A DNA stretch of 14,250 bases from Methanobacteriota archaeon (GCA_013152995.1 JAADFH010000128.1:1-14250), one strand, 5' to 3'; shown: positions 1-7,841, counted from the first letter of the stretch. The notes: a model not told the origin generated them from the letters alone. A program made the numbers and translations.

Positions 1-3000
1 GCAAGTTCGGAACCAACGGCTTTGTCAGGTCATCTCCGGCAATAGGGAGCGATGGCACGATCTACTTCGGTGCGGTGGAGGGGAGCAACGGCACCCTCTA
101 CGCGCTGAGCGATTTTACACCGCCGAGGGTGAACTTGCTCTCGCCCCGGAACACCACCTATACCATTCCGAACGTGCAGATAAACGCCTCTGTTTATGAC
201 CCGAGCGGGATTGACACGGTAATAGCCGAGGTGGACGGCTCGGTAAATGTAACCCTCACCCTGCAGAACGGCTACTACGTTGGCTCAACTCCCACTCTGA
301 GCAACGGTCAGCATAGCGTCAGAATCTACGCCAACGACACCTTTGGAAATGTTAATTCCAGCATCTTCGTTTACTTCAACATCTCTCTCCCTGCACTCGC
401 AAATTCACCATGGCCCAAGTTCCAGCGCGATTTGAACAACACCGGCTTTGCGCCCTATCCTGGGCTCGGGGAGGGCAGCATGAAGTGGAACTTCACCCTC
501 GGGCCATCTTCCACCTACGGTACGCGCTCATCTCCTGTCATAGGCGCTGATGGTACCATTTACACGGGCTCGCCAGCCTCTAACATTTTCTACGCCCTTT
601 ACCCCAACGGCACTCAGAAGTGGAACGTAAGCATGAGTGGCGGTACAAACTCGGCTCCCGCCATAGCTAGCGATGGCACGATTTATATTGGCTACATGAG
701 TGGCTATTTCTTTGCCCTTTACCCCAACGGCACTCAGAAGTGGAACTTTACCGCCGGCTCTGGAATAGTGCAGTCCTCCCCTGCTATAGGAAGTGACGGC
801 ACGGTCTACTTCGGCTCCGATGATAACAACCTCTACGCCCTCTACCCCAACGGCACCCTCAGGTGGAGCTACACCTCCGGCGGAGCCATAAGGTCCTCCC
901 CCGCGATAGCCAGCGATGGTACGGTTTACGTGGGCACGAATGCAGTCTGGGTGCAGGACTACAATCTCCACGCGATTTATCCCAACGGCACCCTCAGGTG
1001 GAAGTACACGACCGAAGGTCTGGTGCAGTCGCCTCCCGCCATAGCCAGTGACGGCACAGTTTACTTCGGCATAAGGCATCCATACGGCGGTCCCGCCAAC
1101 TTCTACGCCCTCTACCCCAACGGCACCCTCAACTGGAACTACACAACCGGCGGATATATTGAGTCCTCCCCCGCTATAGCTAATGACGGCACGATTTACG
1201 TGGTGTCGTACGGTTTTAGCGGCAGCAGCTACCTCTTTGCCTTCTACCCCAACGGCTCGCTGAAGTGGAAGAGCAGTGCCATACCCGGCGATGTTTATAC
1301 CTCCTCTCCCGCCATAGCTAATGACGGCACTGTTTATGTTGGCACCGCAGGCGGGATCTACGCCATCAACCCGAACGACGGCACGCTGAGATGGAGCCTG
1401 CCAGGGTTCGACTCCAGATATTCCTCTCCTGCCATAGCCAGCGACGGCACAGTTTACATAAACGGGCAAGACAGCAGCAACGCCTACCTCTTTGCCTTCA
1501 CAGATTTAACACCGCCGAGGGTGAGCATAATCTCGCCCCAGAATGCAACCCACTCAAACACCACACTTCAGATCAATATCTCTGCCAGCGATCCGAGTGG
1601 GGTGAGCAGTGTAATAGCGGAGATAGATGGCTCGCAGAATATAACGCTCAGCCCGAGTGCTGGTTATTATACCGGCACAACTCCAGCCTTAACTGAGGGT
1701 CAGCACAGCATAAGAATCTACGCAAATGACAGCTTTGGAAATGTTAATGCAAGCGAAATCGTGCATTTTACAGTTTCTATGGCACCCTCAGTGGCTATCA
1801 TATCCCCGCAAAACACCACCTATACATCAACGTCGGTTCTTGTTAATGTGAGTGCCACCGACAACAATGGGATAAGCAGTGTTATAGCAGAGATTGACGG
1901 AACGATAAACATAACTCTCTCCCCAACAGCCGGATACTACACGGGCACAACCCCACAGCTCAGCAACGGTCAGCATTATATCAGAATCTATGCAAACGAT
2001 ACTCTGGGCAGCATAAACTCAAGAGAGCTCGTTTATTTCACGATTGACACAATGGCAGTAGATGTCTGCAAAACAATAAACGCATCTGGCTACTACAGAC
2101 TTATAAAAAATATAACTAACCCGGTAACTTCACCATGTATAGACATAACAGCAAGCAATGTTATTCTTGATGCTAAAGGCTATGTGATTGACGGCACGGG
2201 TTCAAGCGGCATAAGCATAAGGGTTACGAACGCTATAAATGTAACGATAAAGAATGCTGTTATCACTAACTGGATTACGGGCATATACCTATACAACGTC
2301 AGCGATTCGCTGGTAACTGCCAGTGGGCTGAACTCAATCACATCCAATGGTATAGACCTCCGTATGTCCTCCAATAACACCATAACCGGAAACAATATCA
2401 GTGCAGGAAATTACGGAATAAGCATATCAGATTCCTCAAACAACACCGTTCTGGAAAACAATGTCAGCAACGCTGGTATGGCTCTGTATATCCTTTTCTC
2501 CTCTGGGAACCTCATCGCAAACAACACCTTCGCTGAGAGCGTGGTGTATGATATTTACTCCACAAGCTGCCAGAACACCATCATAGACAACACAGGCTCT
2601 GGAGGCAGGGAGATAGGCTTTTACAACACAGCCGTCAACCTCTCAAACAGGGTTTTCTCGGAGCTGTTACTCTGCGACGCAGACAACTCAGTTCTGGAAA
2701 ACATAACAGTTTCCGGCTCAGATATCAAGAAGAACAACGGAATAATCCTCATGTCAGATGGCGTTATCATGAAGAATATCACATCCTCAAACAACCGGCA
2801 TGGTATCTATGTATTCGGAGATTACAACACTATTTCATCAAGCACACTCTCAAATAACTCTGGTCGCGGTATATACTTCTACTATAGCAGCGACTATAAC
2901 GTTATAGATGGCTGCACCCTGACATTCAACGGCTGGGATGGAATTTATTTTGGTGCTGGCAGCGATGACTATAACAACATAACAAACAGCAACATAAGCA

Positions 3001-4772
3001 ACAATGGAAATGATGGAATAGAGTTTAACGACGACTATGTCAGACACAACATCATAGCGAACAACACAATAACGCACAATGCCGGAGATGGAATATACTT
3101 TGACGAGGACTACATTGATTACAACACGATTGAGAACAACTTCATAGCGTTCAATGGCGATGATGGCATAGAGTTTGAGGAGGACGGTGATGATACCGTT
3201 GTCAGGAACAACGTAATATACAACAACAGCGGTGATGGCATATTCTTTGACTGGGGTGATGTTAATGGCTACATCATAGATAGCAACAACATAAGCGGGA
3301 ACAGCATCGGAATAAACTGCGATGCCAGCTGCGGTTTGAGCATCTCAGGGAACAGCATCTCGGAAAACATCTTTGATGGCATTTCATTTGACGGCTATGA
3401 TTCCTCAAATCTAACAGGCAACACCATAGCGAGAAACCCAACCGGGGTAGGTGTTAACGGAATAGGCAACCTCATAATCATAGAGAACAACACATTTGAA
3501 TCAAACACGTACGGCGTTGAGATACTCGGTGAGGAGGCGAGAGTTTACGGAAACGTTTTCATCTCAAATCCACTTGGTGTGGTAATGAACAGCTCATACG
3601 CAACAGGAAACTCAATCTACAACAACATATTCAACGAAAGCGGAGCCTTTGACAGCGCAGGAAATGCATGGAACACCAGCAAGAAGTCCGGCAAAAGCAT
3701 AGTCGGCGGTAAATACATTGGCGGGAACTGGTGGAGCGATTATTCAGTTGCAGACGCTGACTGTGACTGGATAGGCGATACTCCATACAACGCGGGCGGA
3801 AACCTGAGCATTCCCGACTACCTTCCCCTGATACGCGCGCCTCTGACCCTTAAGAACTCAAGCGCGGTGCACGCCGGCACTGAAGTGGAGGTTATAGACA
3901 GGCAGAGCAACTGCCACGTTTTTGTCAGGGTCTCGGCAGTCGGTGGTGGAAGTGCGGTGGTCAACATAAGTGCTCAGGTATCCCCGGATAGTGGCACCTT
4001 CGGGCTCATGGCTTTAAACACCACAACAAGTGGCGCAAAGGCGGAGAAGGCACTCAAGTACGTCAGGATTTTCAATACGAGCCCCCTTGAGAATGTCAGC
4101 AGAATCAGAGTTGAGCTTCACTATTCCGATGCTGAGGTTTCCGGCATGGACGAGGACACCCTTGCAGTTTTCTACTGGAATGGCTCCGCATGGCTCAGCA
4201 CCCGTGCTCATGTCAACTCAACCCTGCCGGGTACAGAGGTCTTTGTTTATGAGGCGGGTGTGGATACTGCGAGCAATACTGCCTATGCGGTGGTCAACAG
4301 CACCAGTTTATATGCCCTCGGAGGGCTTCTCAGCAGGCCAGCCCCACCCCCCGCAGCCACTGCTCCTGCTGCAGGCGGTGGAGGCGGTGGTGTATATGTG
4401 CCGGAGGCGGTGCTCCTTGCGAACAGCATAGACCTGGCGCTTGCGGAAGAGCTCGTGAGCTATCTTGAGTCCCTCGGGATAAGGCTCCACATAGTGAACG
4501 CCAGCAACTTCAGCGACTACCTCGGCGAGAGGTACCTCATCATCCTGGGCGGTCACGAGGCTTATGAGGGCGTGGGCGAAATCGTGAATAACCTGACAAC
4601 CGAGGAGGAGCGTGCCGAGATACTGCGCGGGAGGGTGCACCTGAAGAAGAGGGACGCCTTCAGGGCGGGACAGAAGGTTTACATCCTGGCAGGAAAGGAT
4701 AGATACGAGACCGCCAACGCCTGGAGAGAGAACTACATAGGCATAGCAGAAGAGATTAAGTACGGAAGGTAA
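1..4772 (+). CDS. Giant modular surface protein (PQQ-like propeller, Ig-like, NosD-like beta-helix), 5' partial
   Basis: The reading frame is open from the first base (first whole codon at 3), and the codons before the GTG at 75 already encode a propeller motif (SSPAIGSDGTIYFG), so the true start lies upstream. Order of domains by nucleotide: end of a first PQQ-like propeller (1-110); Ig-like domain (about 111-387); a complete-looking eight-blade propeller opening with the usual first-blade WPKFQRDLNNTG (about 405-1500); two more Ig-like domains (1503-1773 and 1782-2046); a long right-handed parallel beta-helix of the NosD/CASH type (2061-3837) closing with the family-typical GGNWWSDY; a beta-rich domain resembling the archaeal PGF-pre-PGF region (3840-4330); a Pro/Ala/Gly linker (4332-4400); and a C-terminal domain with ILAGKDRYETA, like half of a cell-wall-binding-2 repeat. 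N-X-S/T sequons are very dense, which fits an exported S-layer-associated glycoprotein. There is no C-terminal membrane helix. Function (adhesion, sheath or polysaccharide binding) is inference; enzymatic activity is not indicated. Confidence 0.9.
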   Translation, partial: KFGTNGFVRSSPAIGSDGTIYFGAVEGSNGTLYALSDFTPPRVNLLSPRNTTYTIPNVQINASVYDPSGIDTVIAEVDGSVNVTLTLQNGYYVGSTPTLSNGQHSVRIYANDTFGNVNSSIFVYFNISLPALANSPWPKFQRDLNNTGFAPYPGLGEGSMKWNFTLGPSSTYGTRSSPVIGADGTIYTGSPASNIFYALYPNGTQKWNVSMSGGTNSAPAIASDGTIYIGYMSGYFFALYPNGTQKWNFTAGSGIVQSSPAIGSDGTVYFGSDDNNLYALYPNGTLRWSYTSGGAIRSSPAIASDGTVYVGTNAVWVQDYNLHAIYPNGTLRWKYTTEGLVQSPPAIASDGTVYFGIRHPYGGPANFYALYPNGTLNWNYTTGGYIESSPAIANDGTIYVVSYGFSGSSYLFAFYPNGSLKWKSSAIPGDVYTSSPAIANDGTVYVGTAGGIYAINPNDGTLRWSLPGFDSRYSSPAIASDGTVYINGQDSSNAYLFAFTDLTPPRVSIISPQNATHSNTTLQINISASDPSGVSSVIAEIDGSQNITLSPSAGYYTGTTPALTEGQHSIRIYANDSFGNVNASEIVHFTVSMAPSVAIISPQNTTYTSTSVLVNVSATDNNGISSVIAEIDGTINITLSPTAGYYTGTTPQLSNGQHYIRIYANDTLGSINSRELVYFTIDTMAVDVCKTINASGYYRLIKNITNPVTSPCIDITASNVILDAKGYVIDGTGSSGISIRVTNAINVTIKNAVITNWITGIYLYNVSDSLVTASGLNSITSNGIDLRMSSNNTITGNNISAGNYGISISDSSNNTVLENNVSNAGMALYILFSSGNLIANNTFAESVVYDIYSTSCQNTIIDNTGSGGREIGFYNTAVNLSNRVFSELLLCDADNSVLENITVSGSDIKKNNGIILMSDGVIMKNITSSNNRHGIYVFGDYNTISSSTLSNNSGRGIYFYYSSDYNVIDGCTLTFNGWDGIYFGAGSDDYNNITNSNISNNGNDGIEFNDDYVRHNIIANNTITHNAGDGIYFDEDYIDYNTIENNFIAFNGDDGIEFEEDGDDTVVRNNVIYNNSGDGIFFDWGDVNGYIIDSNNISGNSIGINCDASCGLSISGNSISENIFDGISFDGYDSSNLTGNTIARNPTGVGVNGIGNLIIIENNTFESNTYGVEILGEEARVYGNVFISNPLGVVMNSSYATGNSIYNNIFNESGAFDSAGNAWNTSKKSGKSIVGGKYIGGNWWSDYSVADADCDWIGDTPYNAGGNLSIPDYLPLIRAPLTLKNSSAVHAGTEVEVIDRQSNCHVFVRVSAVGGGSAVVNISAQVSPDSGTFGLMALNTTTSGAKAEKALKYVRIFNTSPLENVSRIRVELHYSDAEVSGMDEDTLAVFYWNGSAWLSTRAHVNSTLPGTEVFVYEAGVDTASNTAYAVVNSTSLYALGGLLSRPAPPPAATAPAAGGGGGGVYVPEAVLLANSIDLALAEELVSYLESLGIRLHIVNASNFSDYLGERYLIILGGHEAYEGVGEIVNNLTTEEERAEILRGRVHLKKRDAFRAGQKVYILAGKDRYETANAWRENYIGIAEEIKYGR
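525..1500 (+). repeat. Eight tandem PQQ-like propeller blade repeats
   Basis: Eight consecutive copies of the pattern S-x-P-A/V-I-x-x-D-G-T-I/V-Y followed by a Y-P-N-G-T/S-x-x-W strand, spaced about 120-150 bases. DNA copies are still close: bases 594-626 and 714-746 are identical over 33 nt, exactly 120 nt apart. Eight blades is the number expected for a closed quinoprotein-like propeller. The repeats lie wholly inside the large surface protein gene. Confidence 0.85.
2787..3387 (+). repeat. Beta-helix coils of 22-25 residues with an acidic DGI-F-D/E ladder
   Basis: Within the beta-helix, the tripeptide H/R/D-G-I recurs at a regular step. Counting residues from the GTG at 75, it falls at 909, 931, 955, 980, 1005, 1030, 1054 and 1101, with a weaker copy (IGI) near 1078, a period of 22-25 residues equal to one beta-helix turn. 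Turns 955-1060 carry clusters of acidic residues right after the motif (FNDD, FDED, FEEDGDD, FDWGD). Confidence 0.75.
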
Positions 4773-4865
4773 CGCAACTACTGCCCATCCAGTTTCAGTG
4801 TTTTGTAGCAGGGCAGGCTACTAAGTCCGCAAGCTTTTACGACGTAAGGGTTTCCTGATTTTAAA

Positions 4866-4873
4866 GAGGTGAT
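4866..4873 (+). promoter_or_regulatory. Ribosome binding site for the 38-residue Cys-rich ORF
   Basis: GAGGTGAT is a near-perfect match to the archaeal anti-Shine-Dalgarno sequence and sits 3 nt before the TTG at 4877. It decides the TTG start: an in-frame TAA at 4862-4864 leaves no other start codon upstream. Confidence 0.6.
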
Positions 4874-4876
4874 GCC

Positions 4877-4993
4877 TTGGACTTTGAGAAGTGTGAGAAG
4901 TGCAGCATACCCGTGAGCATGTGCGACGGCTTGACCAGGTACAAGTGCGGCAAAAAGGGGGATGTGAAAGCTCACTGCATCATGGACCGGTGA
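4877..4993 (+). CDS. Small Cys-rich protein, 38 aa, unrecognised
   Basis: A TTG-initiated reading frame of 38 codons with five cysteines in the pattern C-x2-C-x6-C-x7-C-x9-C (residues 6, 9, 16, 24, 34), and mixed charged residues. The cysteine spacing and the His at 33 suggest a metal-binding (zinc or iron-sulfur) mini-protein. It follows the surface protein gene by about 100 bases, and its last 22 bases overlap the 3' end of the convergent ccmF gene. The region 4773-4876 before it has no gene; an AT-rich CTTTTA at 4834-4839 could serve as its TATA element. I do not recognise the family. The main alternative is chance; the strong ribosome binding site and Cys pattern argue against that. Confidence 0.55.
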   Translation: MDFEKCEKCSIPVSMCDGLTRYKCGKKGDVKAHCIMDR

Positions 4994-7269
4994 GCTTCAA
5001 GCCTCCTCTCCTGCAGTATGCACAGCACGATTCCCAGCACGAACAGTGCCACCCCAATCCATACCAGATTTATGAAGGGTTTGATTCTGACAGTCATTGA
5101 GACCTCATCCCCCACCTTCATGTCAAGCACCGCAAACACATCCCCCCACAGGTTGCGGTCAATCATCGGTCGCCTCGCATCACCGTTGCTGTAGGTCTCA
5201 TACTTCATCACACCCTCTGCGATGGTTCTGCCGCCTCTGAGCACCTCAATCTCCACCTCCTGCACCCTTCTGAAAGCCATCTCCTCCAGGAAGCTCAGTC
5301 TCTCGCTTAGCAGCACCGCACCCGTGGTGCCATCCGGCAGCGGCACATCCAGCAGCACCATGCCCGTAGCCACCACCTCCTCGCCCTTGCTGAGCCTGTA
5401 GGGGGGTGCAGCCACCCACAGGCTACTCCCACCGTCCACGAGCCTGATAAACATGGCGTGCTCCGTGAGCACCGCCTGGTCCACGTAGCCCCTGACGCTG
5501 TACACCTCACCCTCGCTGAGGTTAGCACGCATGAGCTCGCTCACGCTCCTCCAGTACCCCTCGGTCTTGAGCCCCTCAAGATACTCCCTGACCCCCAGCA
5601 GCACCGCACTGTACTCGCTGGGCACCTCCTTGGTGTGCACCCCCCAGGTACCAAGCCTTCCGAACCCCTCATGAAACTCCGCGTACATCAGCGGCTTCTC
5701 CATCCCAACCTCACTCCTCTGGAAAGAGGCAGAGAACTCCGAGGTAAACAGCGGAGAAAAAACCACCCCGATTGCGATAACCGCGAGCCCGCCATGAATC
5801 AGCACCACCCCCATCTCCCGCATCCTGAGCCCCATTAGCCTGGCTCTGATGCTGCACGCGTACAGTATGTACGCCACAGGCGGCAGCACGCTCAGCGCCG
5901 AAATCTCCCCCACGGTGGCGTACAGCAGGGGCTTCTTGGCGGATATGAAGGAAGTGTAGTCAACAATGTTGAAGTTCTCCCCCGGCTTTATGAACACCGC
6001 CAGCACCGTAATAGCCGAGAAAATCAGGAACTCCCTCATCGCCTCCCTTCTTCTGCTCTCTGAATAACTCAACCCCAGCCCCGTAATCAGAAGCAGCAGC
6101 AGGAAGAAGGGATACAGCCAGAGGTTGAAGAACTGCTTGGTCACCGCATACTTCTTCGCAGTCAGAAGCTTCACCACCGGCGGGAAGCTCACACCGTAGA
6201 ACACGATGAAGGTCATAACTATGAGCACCAGCACCGCTGCGTAGAATATCTCCTCCCTGCGCGTGCTCCTGCTGATGCTGCTCCTGAACCTGTACCACTT
6301 CCACAGCCCGAGCAGCAGCGGCACCGCGGCAGAGATGCCCAGCAGCACCATCACATACTTCCCCGCGCCACCCGCTATGAAGGCGTGCACGCTCTCAAAG
6401 ATTCCGCTTCTCGTAACGGCGGTTGCAAACACCGTGAAGGTGAAGGAGTAGGCGGTGAGCAGCGGTGCGAGCACACTGTACCTGCGCATATTCCTCCTGT
6501 GCTCAACGCTCAGGTGCAGTGCTGCGGTCATCACCATCCAGGGCAACAGCATTGACGCCTCCACGGGGTCCCACGCCCAGAAACCACCCCAGCCGAGGGT
6601 CTTGTACGCCCATATACCCCCAAAAGCCATGGATATGGTTGAGAAGAGCCAGGCGTACCTGAGCCACTGCAGCCCCTCGGTAACCCACTCCCTGCACGCC
6701 GCATCGCTTGAGCCCCTTGCGCTCATCAGCAGATAAACCACAGCCCCTGCAAAGGGCACGGCGGTGGCACCGTAGCCCAGGAAGGTGGTCAGGGGATGCA
6801 GAGCCATCCAGGGGTCCAGCAGCAGCGGGTTAAGCCCGTAGCCCTCTGGTGGTGGCGAACCCGGGTAGGGCTCAAAGGGCGACTGAACCAGCGTCATGCC
6901 CGTGAAGTACAGCGCAAGCCCCACCACCACGAGCTGCGCCCGCCTGGAGAGCTCCGAAGAATTCCTCTCAAGCCACAGCCCTCCTGCGGCAATCAGCATA
7001 GCCCAGAAAAGCAGCGTACCCTCCTGCCCTGCCAGCACCCCGGAGAGCTTGTAGTACAGCGGGTACACCGAGCTGCTGAACTTCCATACGTAGTAGTAGC
7101 TGAAGTCGCTCACCGCAAAGGCATAGCTGAGCACCAGCGTTGCGGTGAGCAGAAAGCCGAAAAGCGCCACCACCCCGAATCTTCTCAGCCTCTCCCTGCC
7201 CAGCAGGATTCCCGCAGCGGCACAGCCCCCACCGGCGAAGGCAGCATACAGCAGCAGGTCTCCGTTCAT
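4972..7269 (-). CDS. ccmF: Cytochrome c heme lyase subunit CcmF, with OB-fold-like insertion
   Basis: Integral membrane heme-handling protein of the system I cytochrome c maturation pathway; it takes heme from CcmE and attaches it to apocytochrome c on the outer face of the membrane. The protein is 765 aa with about a dozen or more hydrophobic segments. The tryptophan-rich heme-binding motif WGGFWAWDPVE lies at residues 227-237. The four histidines expected as heme ligands are present: H158 (ALHPL), H252 (ALHLS), H295 (SVHAF) and H492 (LIHGG). The C-terminus has the usual KPFINLVWIG before the last membrane helix. It is about 100 residues longer than the common bacterial form (about 650 aa). 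The excess falls at residues 565-665 of the last extracytoplasmic domain and reads like an OB-fold. The ATG overlaps the stop of the upstream thioredoxin gene (ATGA), implying translational coupling. No ccmA, B, C, E or H is in the window. Confidence 0.93.
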   Translation of the reverse strand: MNGDLLLYAAFAGGGCAAAGILLGRERLRRFGVVALFGFLLTATLVLSYAFAVSDFSYYYVWKFSSSVYPLYYKLSGVLAGQEGTLLFWAMLIAAGGLWLERNSSELSRRAQLVVVGLALYFTGMTLVQSPFEPYPGSPPPEGYGLNPLLLDPWMALHPLTTFLGYGATAVPFAGAVVYLLMSARGSSDAACREWVTEGLQWLRYAWLFSTISMAFGGIWAYKTLGWGGFWAWDPVEASMLLPWMVMTAALHLSVEHRRNMRRYSVLAPLLTAYSFTFTVFATAVTRSGIFESVHAFIAGGAGKYVMVLLGISAAVPLLLGLWKWYRFRSSISRSTRREEIFYAAVLVLIVMTFIVFYGVSFPPVVKLLTAKKYAVTKQFFNLWLYPFFLLLLLITGLGLSYSESRRREAMREFLIFSAITVLAVFIKPGENFNIVDYTSFISAKKPLLYATVGEISALSVLPPVAYILYACSIRARLMGLRMREMGVVLIHGGLAVIAIGVVFSPLFTSEFSASFQRSEVGMEKPLMYAEFHEGFGRLGTWGVHTKEVPSEYSAVLLGVREYLEGLKTEGYWRSVSELMRANLSEGEVYSVRGYVDQAVLTEHAMFIRLVDGGSSLWVAAPPYRLSKGEEVVATGMVLLDVPLPDGTTGAVLLSERLSFLEEMAFRRVQEVEIEVLRGGRTIAEGVMKYETYSNGDARRPMIDRNLWGDVFAVLDMKVGDEVSMTVRIKPFINLVWIGVALFVLGIVLCILQERRLEAHRSMMQ

Positions 7270-7730
7270 GCGCCCCCCTCTGCCAGCACACTCTCAAGGA
7301 TATTCCTGAACTCATCAGCGGGCACGTAGCCAGGCACCCTCATAATCACCCTCTCCTCGGGGGTCATGAACACTATGTAGGGTGGCGCCTGCACACCAAA
7401 ACGCCTGGTATCCTGCTTGTTCACATCCATATCCACCGCCACCCTCACGAACCTCTCAGAGAGAATGGCGTTGATGTCAGGGCGTGAAAACACCTCGGTA
7501 TGGTACTTCTCGCAGTATATGCACCATATCGTCCAGAAGTAGACCATTAGGGTTTTGTTCTGCAGCTTTGCCTCCCTCAGCCCCTCCTCGTACGTCTTGT
7601 ACCATTCCAGCTCTGCTATGTACGTAAAGTTGCTGTCGCTTATCACAGGCGTTGAGTTCAGGGAGTAGTACGCAAACCCGAACACCGCACCCAGGGCGAG
7701 CAGCGTCAGAATCTTCTCAACGGCAGGCAT
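7266..7730 (-). CDS. Membrane-anchored thioredoxin-like protein (CcmG-like apocytochrome c reductase)
   Basis: 154 aa from the ATG at 7730. Residues 6-24 form one N-terminal hydrophobic helix (signal anchor), followed by a thioredoxin fold facing outside. The active site is W69-C70-I-Y-C73 in the context of thioredoxin_7/DsbD-C-type proteins; P117 in QAPPY is the likely cis-proline. The fold is otherwise complete. Directly upstream of ccmF with a 4-nt ATGA overlap, so the likely role is keeping the CxxCH cysteines of apocytochromes reduced for heme attachment (established role of CcmG; here inferred from context). A TTG at 7760 would add ten residues ahead of the hydrophobic helix; I prefer ATG 7730 because AAAGGGAG sits 6 nt before it. 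A general disulfide oxidoreductase is the alternative. Confidence 0.88.
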   Translation of the reverse strand: MPAVEKILTLLALGAVFGFAYYSLNSTPVISDSNFTYIAELEWYKTYEEGLREAKLQNKTLMVYFWTIWCIYCEKYHTEVFSRPDINAILSERFVRVAVDMDVNKQDTRRFGVQAPPYIVFMTPEERVIMRVPGYVPADEFRNILESVLAEGGA

Positions 7731-7767
7731 GGCAGACTCCCTTTTAACCCGGGAGTCCAAGCATCAA

Positions 7768-7778
7768 GTAATACCTTT
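7768..7778 (-). promoter_or_regulatory. Possible TATA/BRE for the thioredoxin-ccmF pair
   Basis: On the minus strand AAAGG followed by TATTAC is centred about 41 nt before the ATG at 7730. A start of transcription near 7745 would leave a short leader holding the GGGAG ribosome binding site (7737-7741). The whole 7731-7841 gap is AT-rich relative to its surroundings, and other AT runs (around 7785-7795) could serve instead. Confidence 0.35.
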
Positions 7779-7841
7779 CTGTTTACATAAAGAAAATCTG
7801 GAGGAGGGGGAGTTTTCCAAAATTATCTCTGCAGCCAGCCC

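Noticed and set aside
75..77. GTG at 75 as the start of the surface protein gene
   Set aside because: The upstream in-frame codons from base 3 encode a propeller motif of the same repeat, so translation must begin outside the window.
594..1420. Regular short repeats considered as a CRISPR array
   Set aside because: The repeats are in frame, with period tied to propeller blades and similar 'spacers'; they code for protein.
528..1469. Long minus-strand reading frame (313 codons) opposite the propeller repeats
   Set aside because: It mirrors the repeated plus-strand codons and encodes a repetitive, Gly/Val-rich sequence with no motif; the plus strand has clear propeller domains.
4805..4821. 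Short hairpin GTAGC/GCTAC with a 7-nt loop after the surface protein gene
   Set aside because: The stem is only five base pairs and the T-run precedes rather than follows it on the plus strand, so it is not a convincing terminator or RNA element.
4778..4975. Minus-strand 65-codon frame starting with GTG at the ccmF stop codon
   Set aside because: A GTGA overlap with ccmF is tempting, but there is no ribosome site and no recognisable motif, and the opposite strand has the strong GAGGTGAT site and patterned cysteines.
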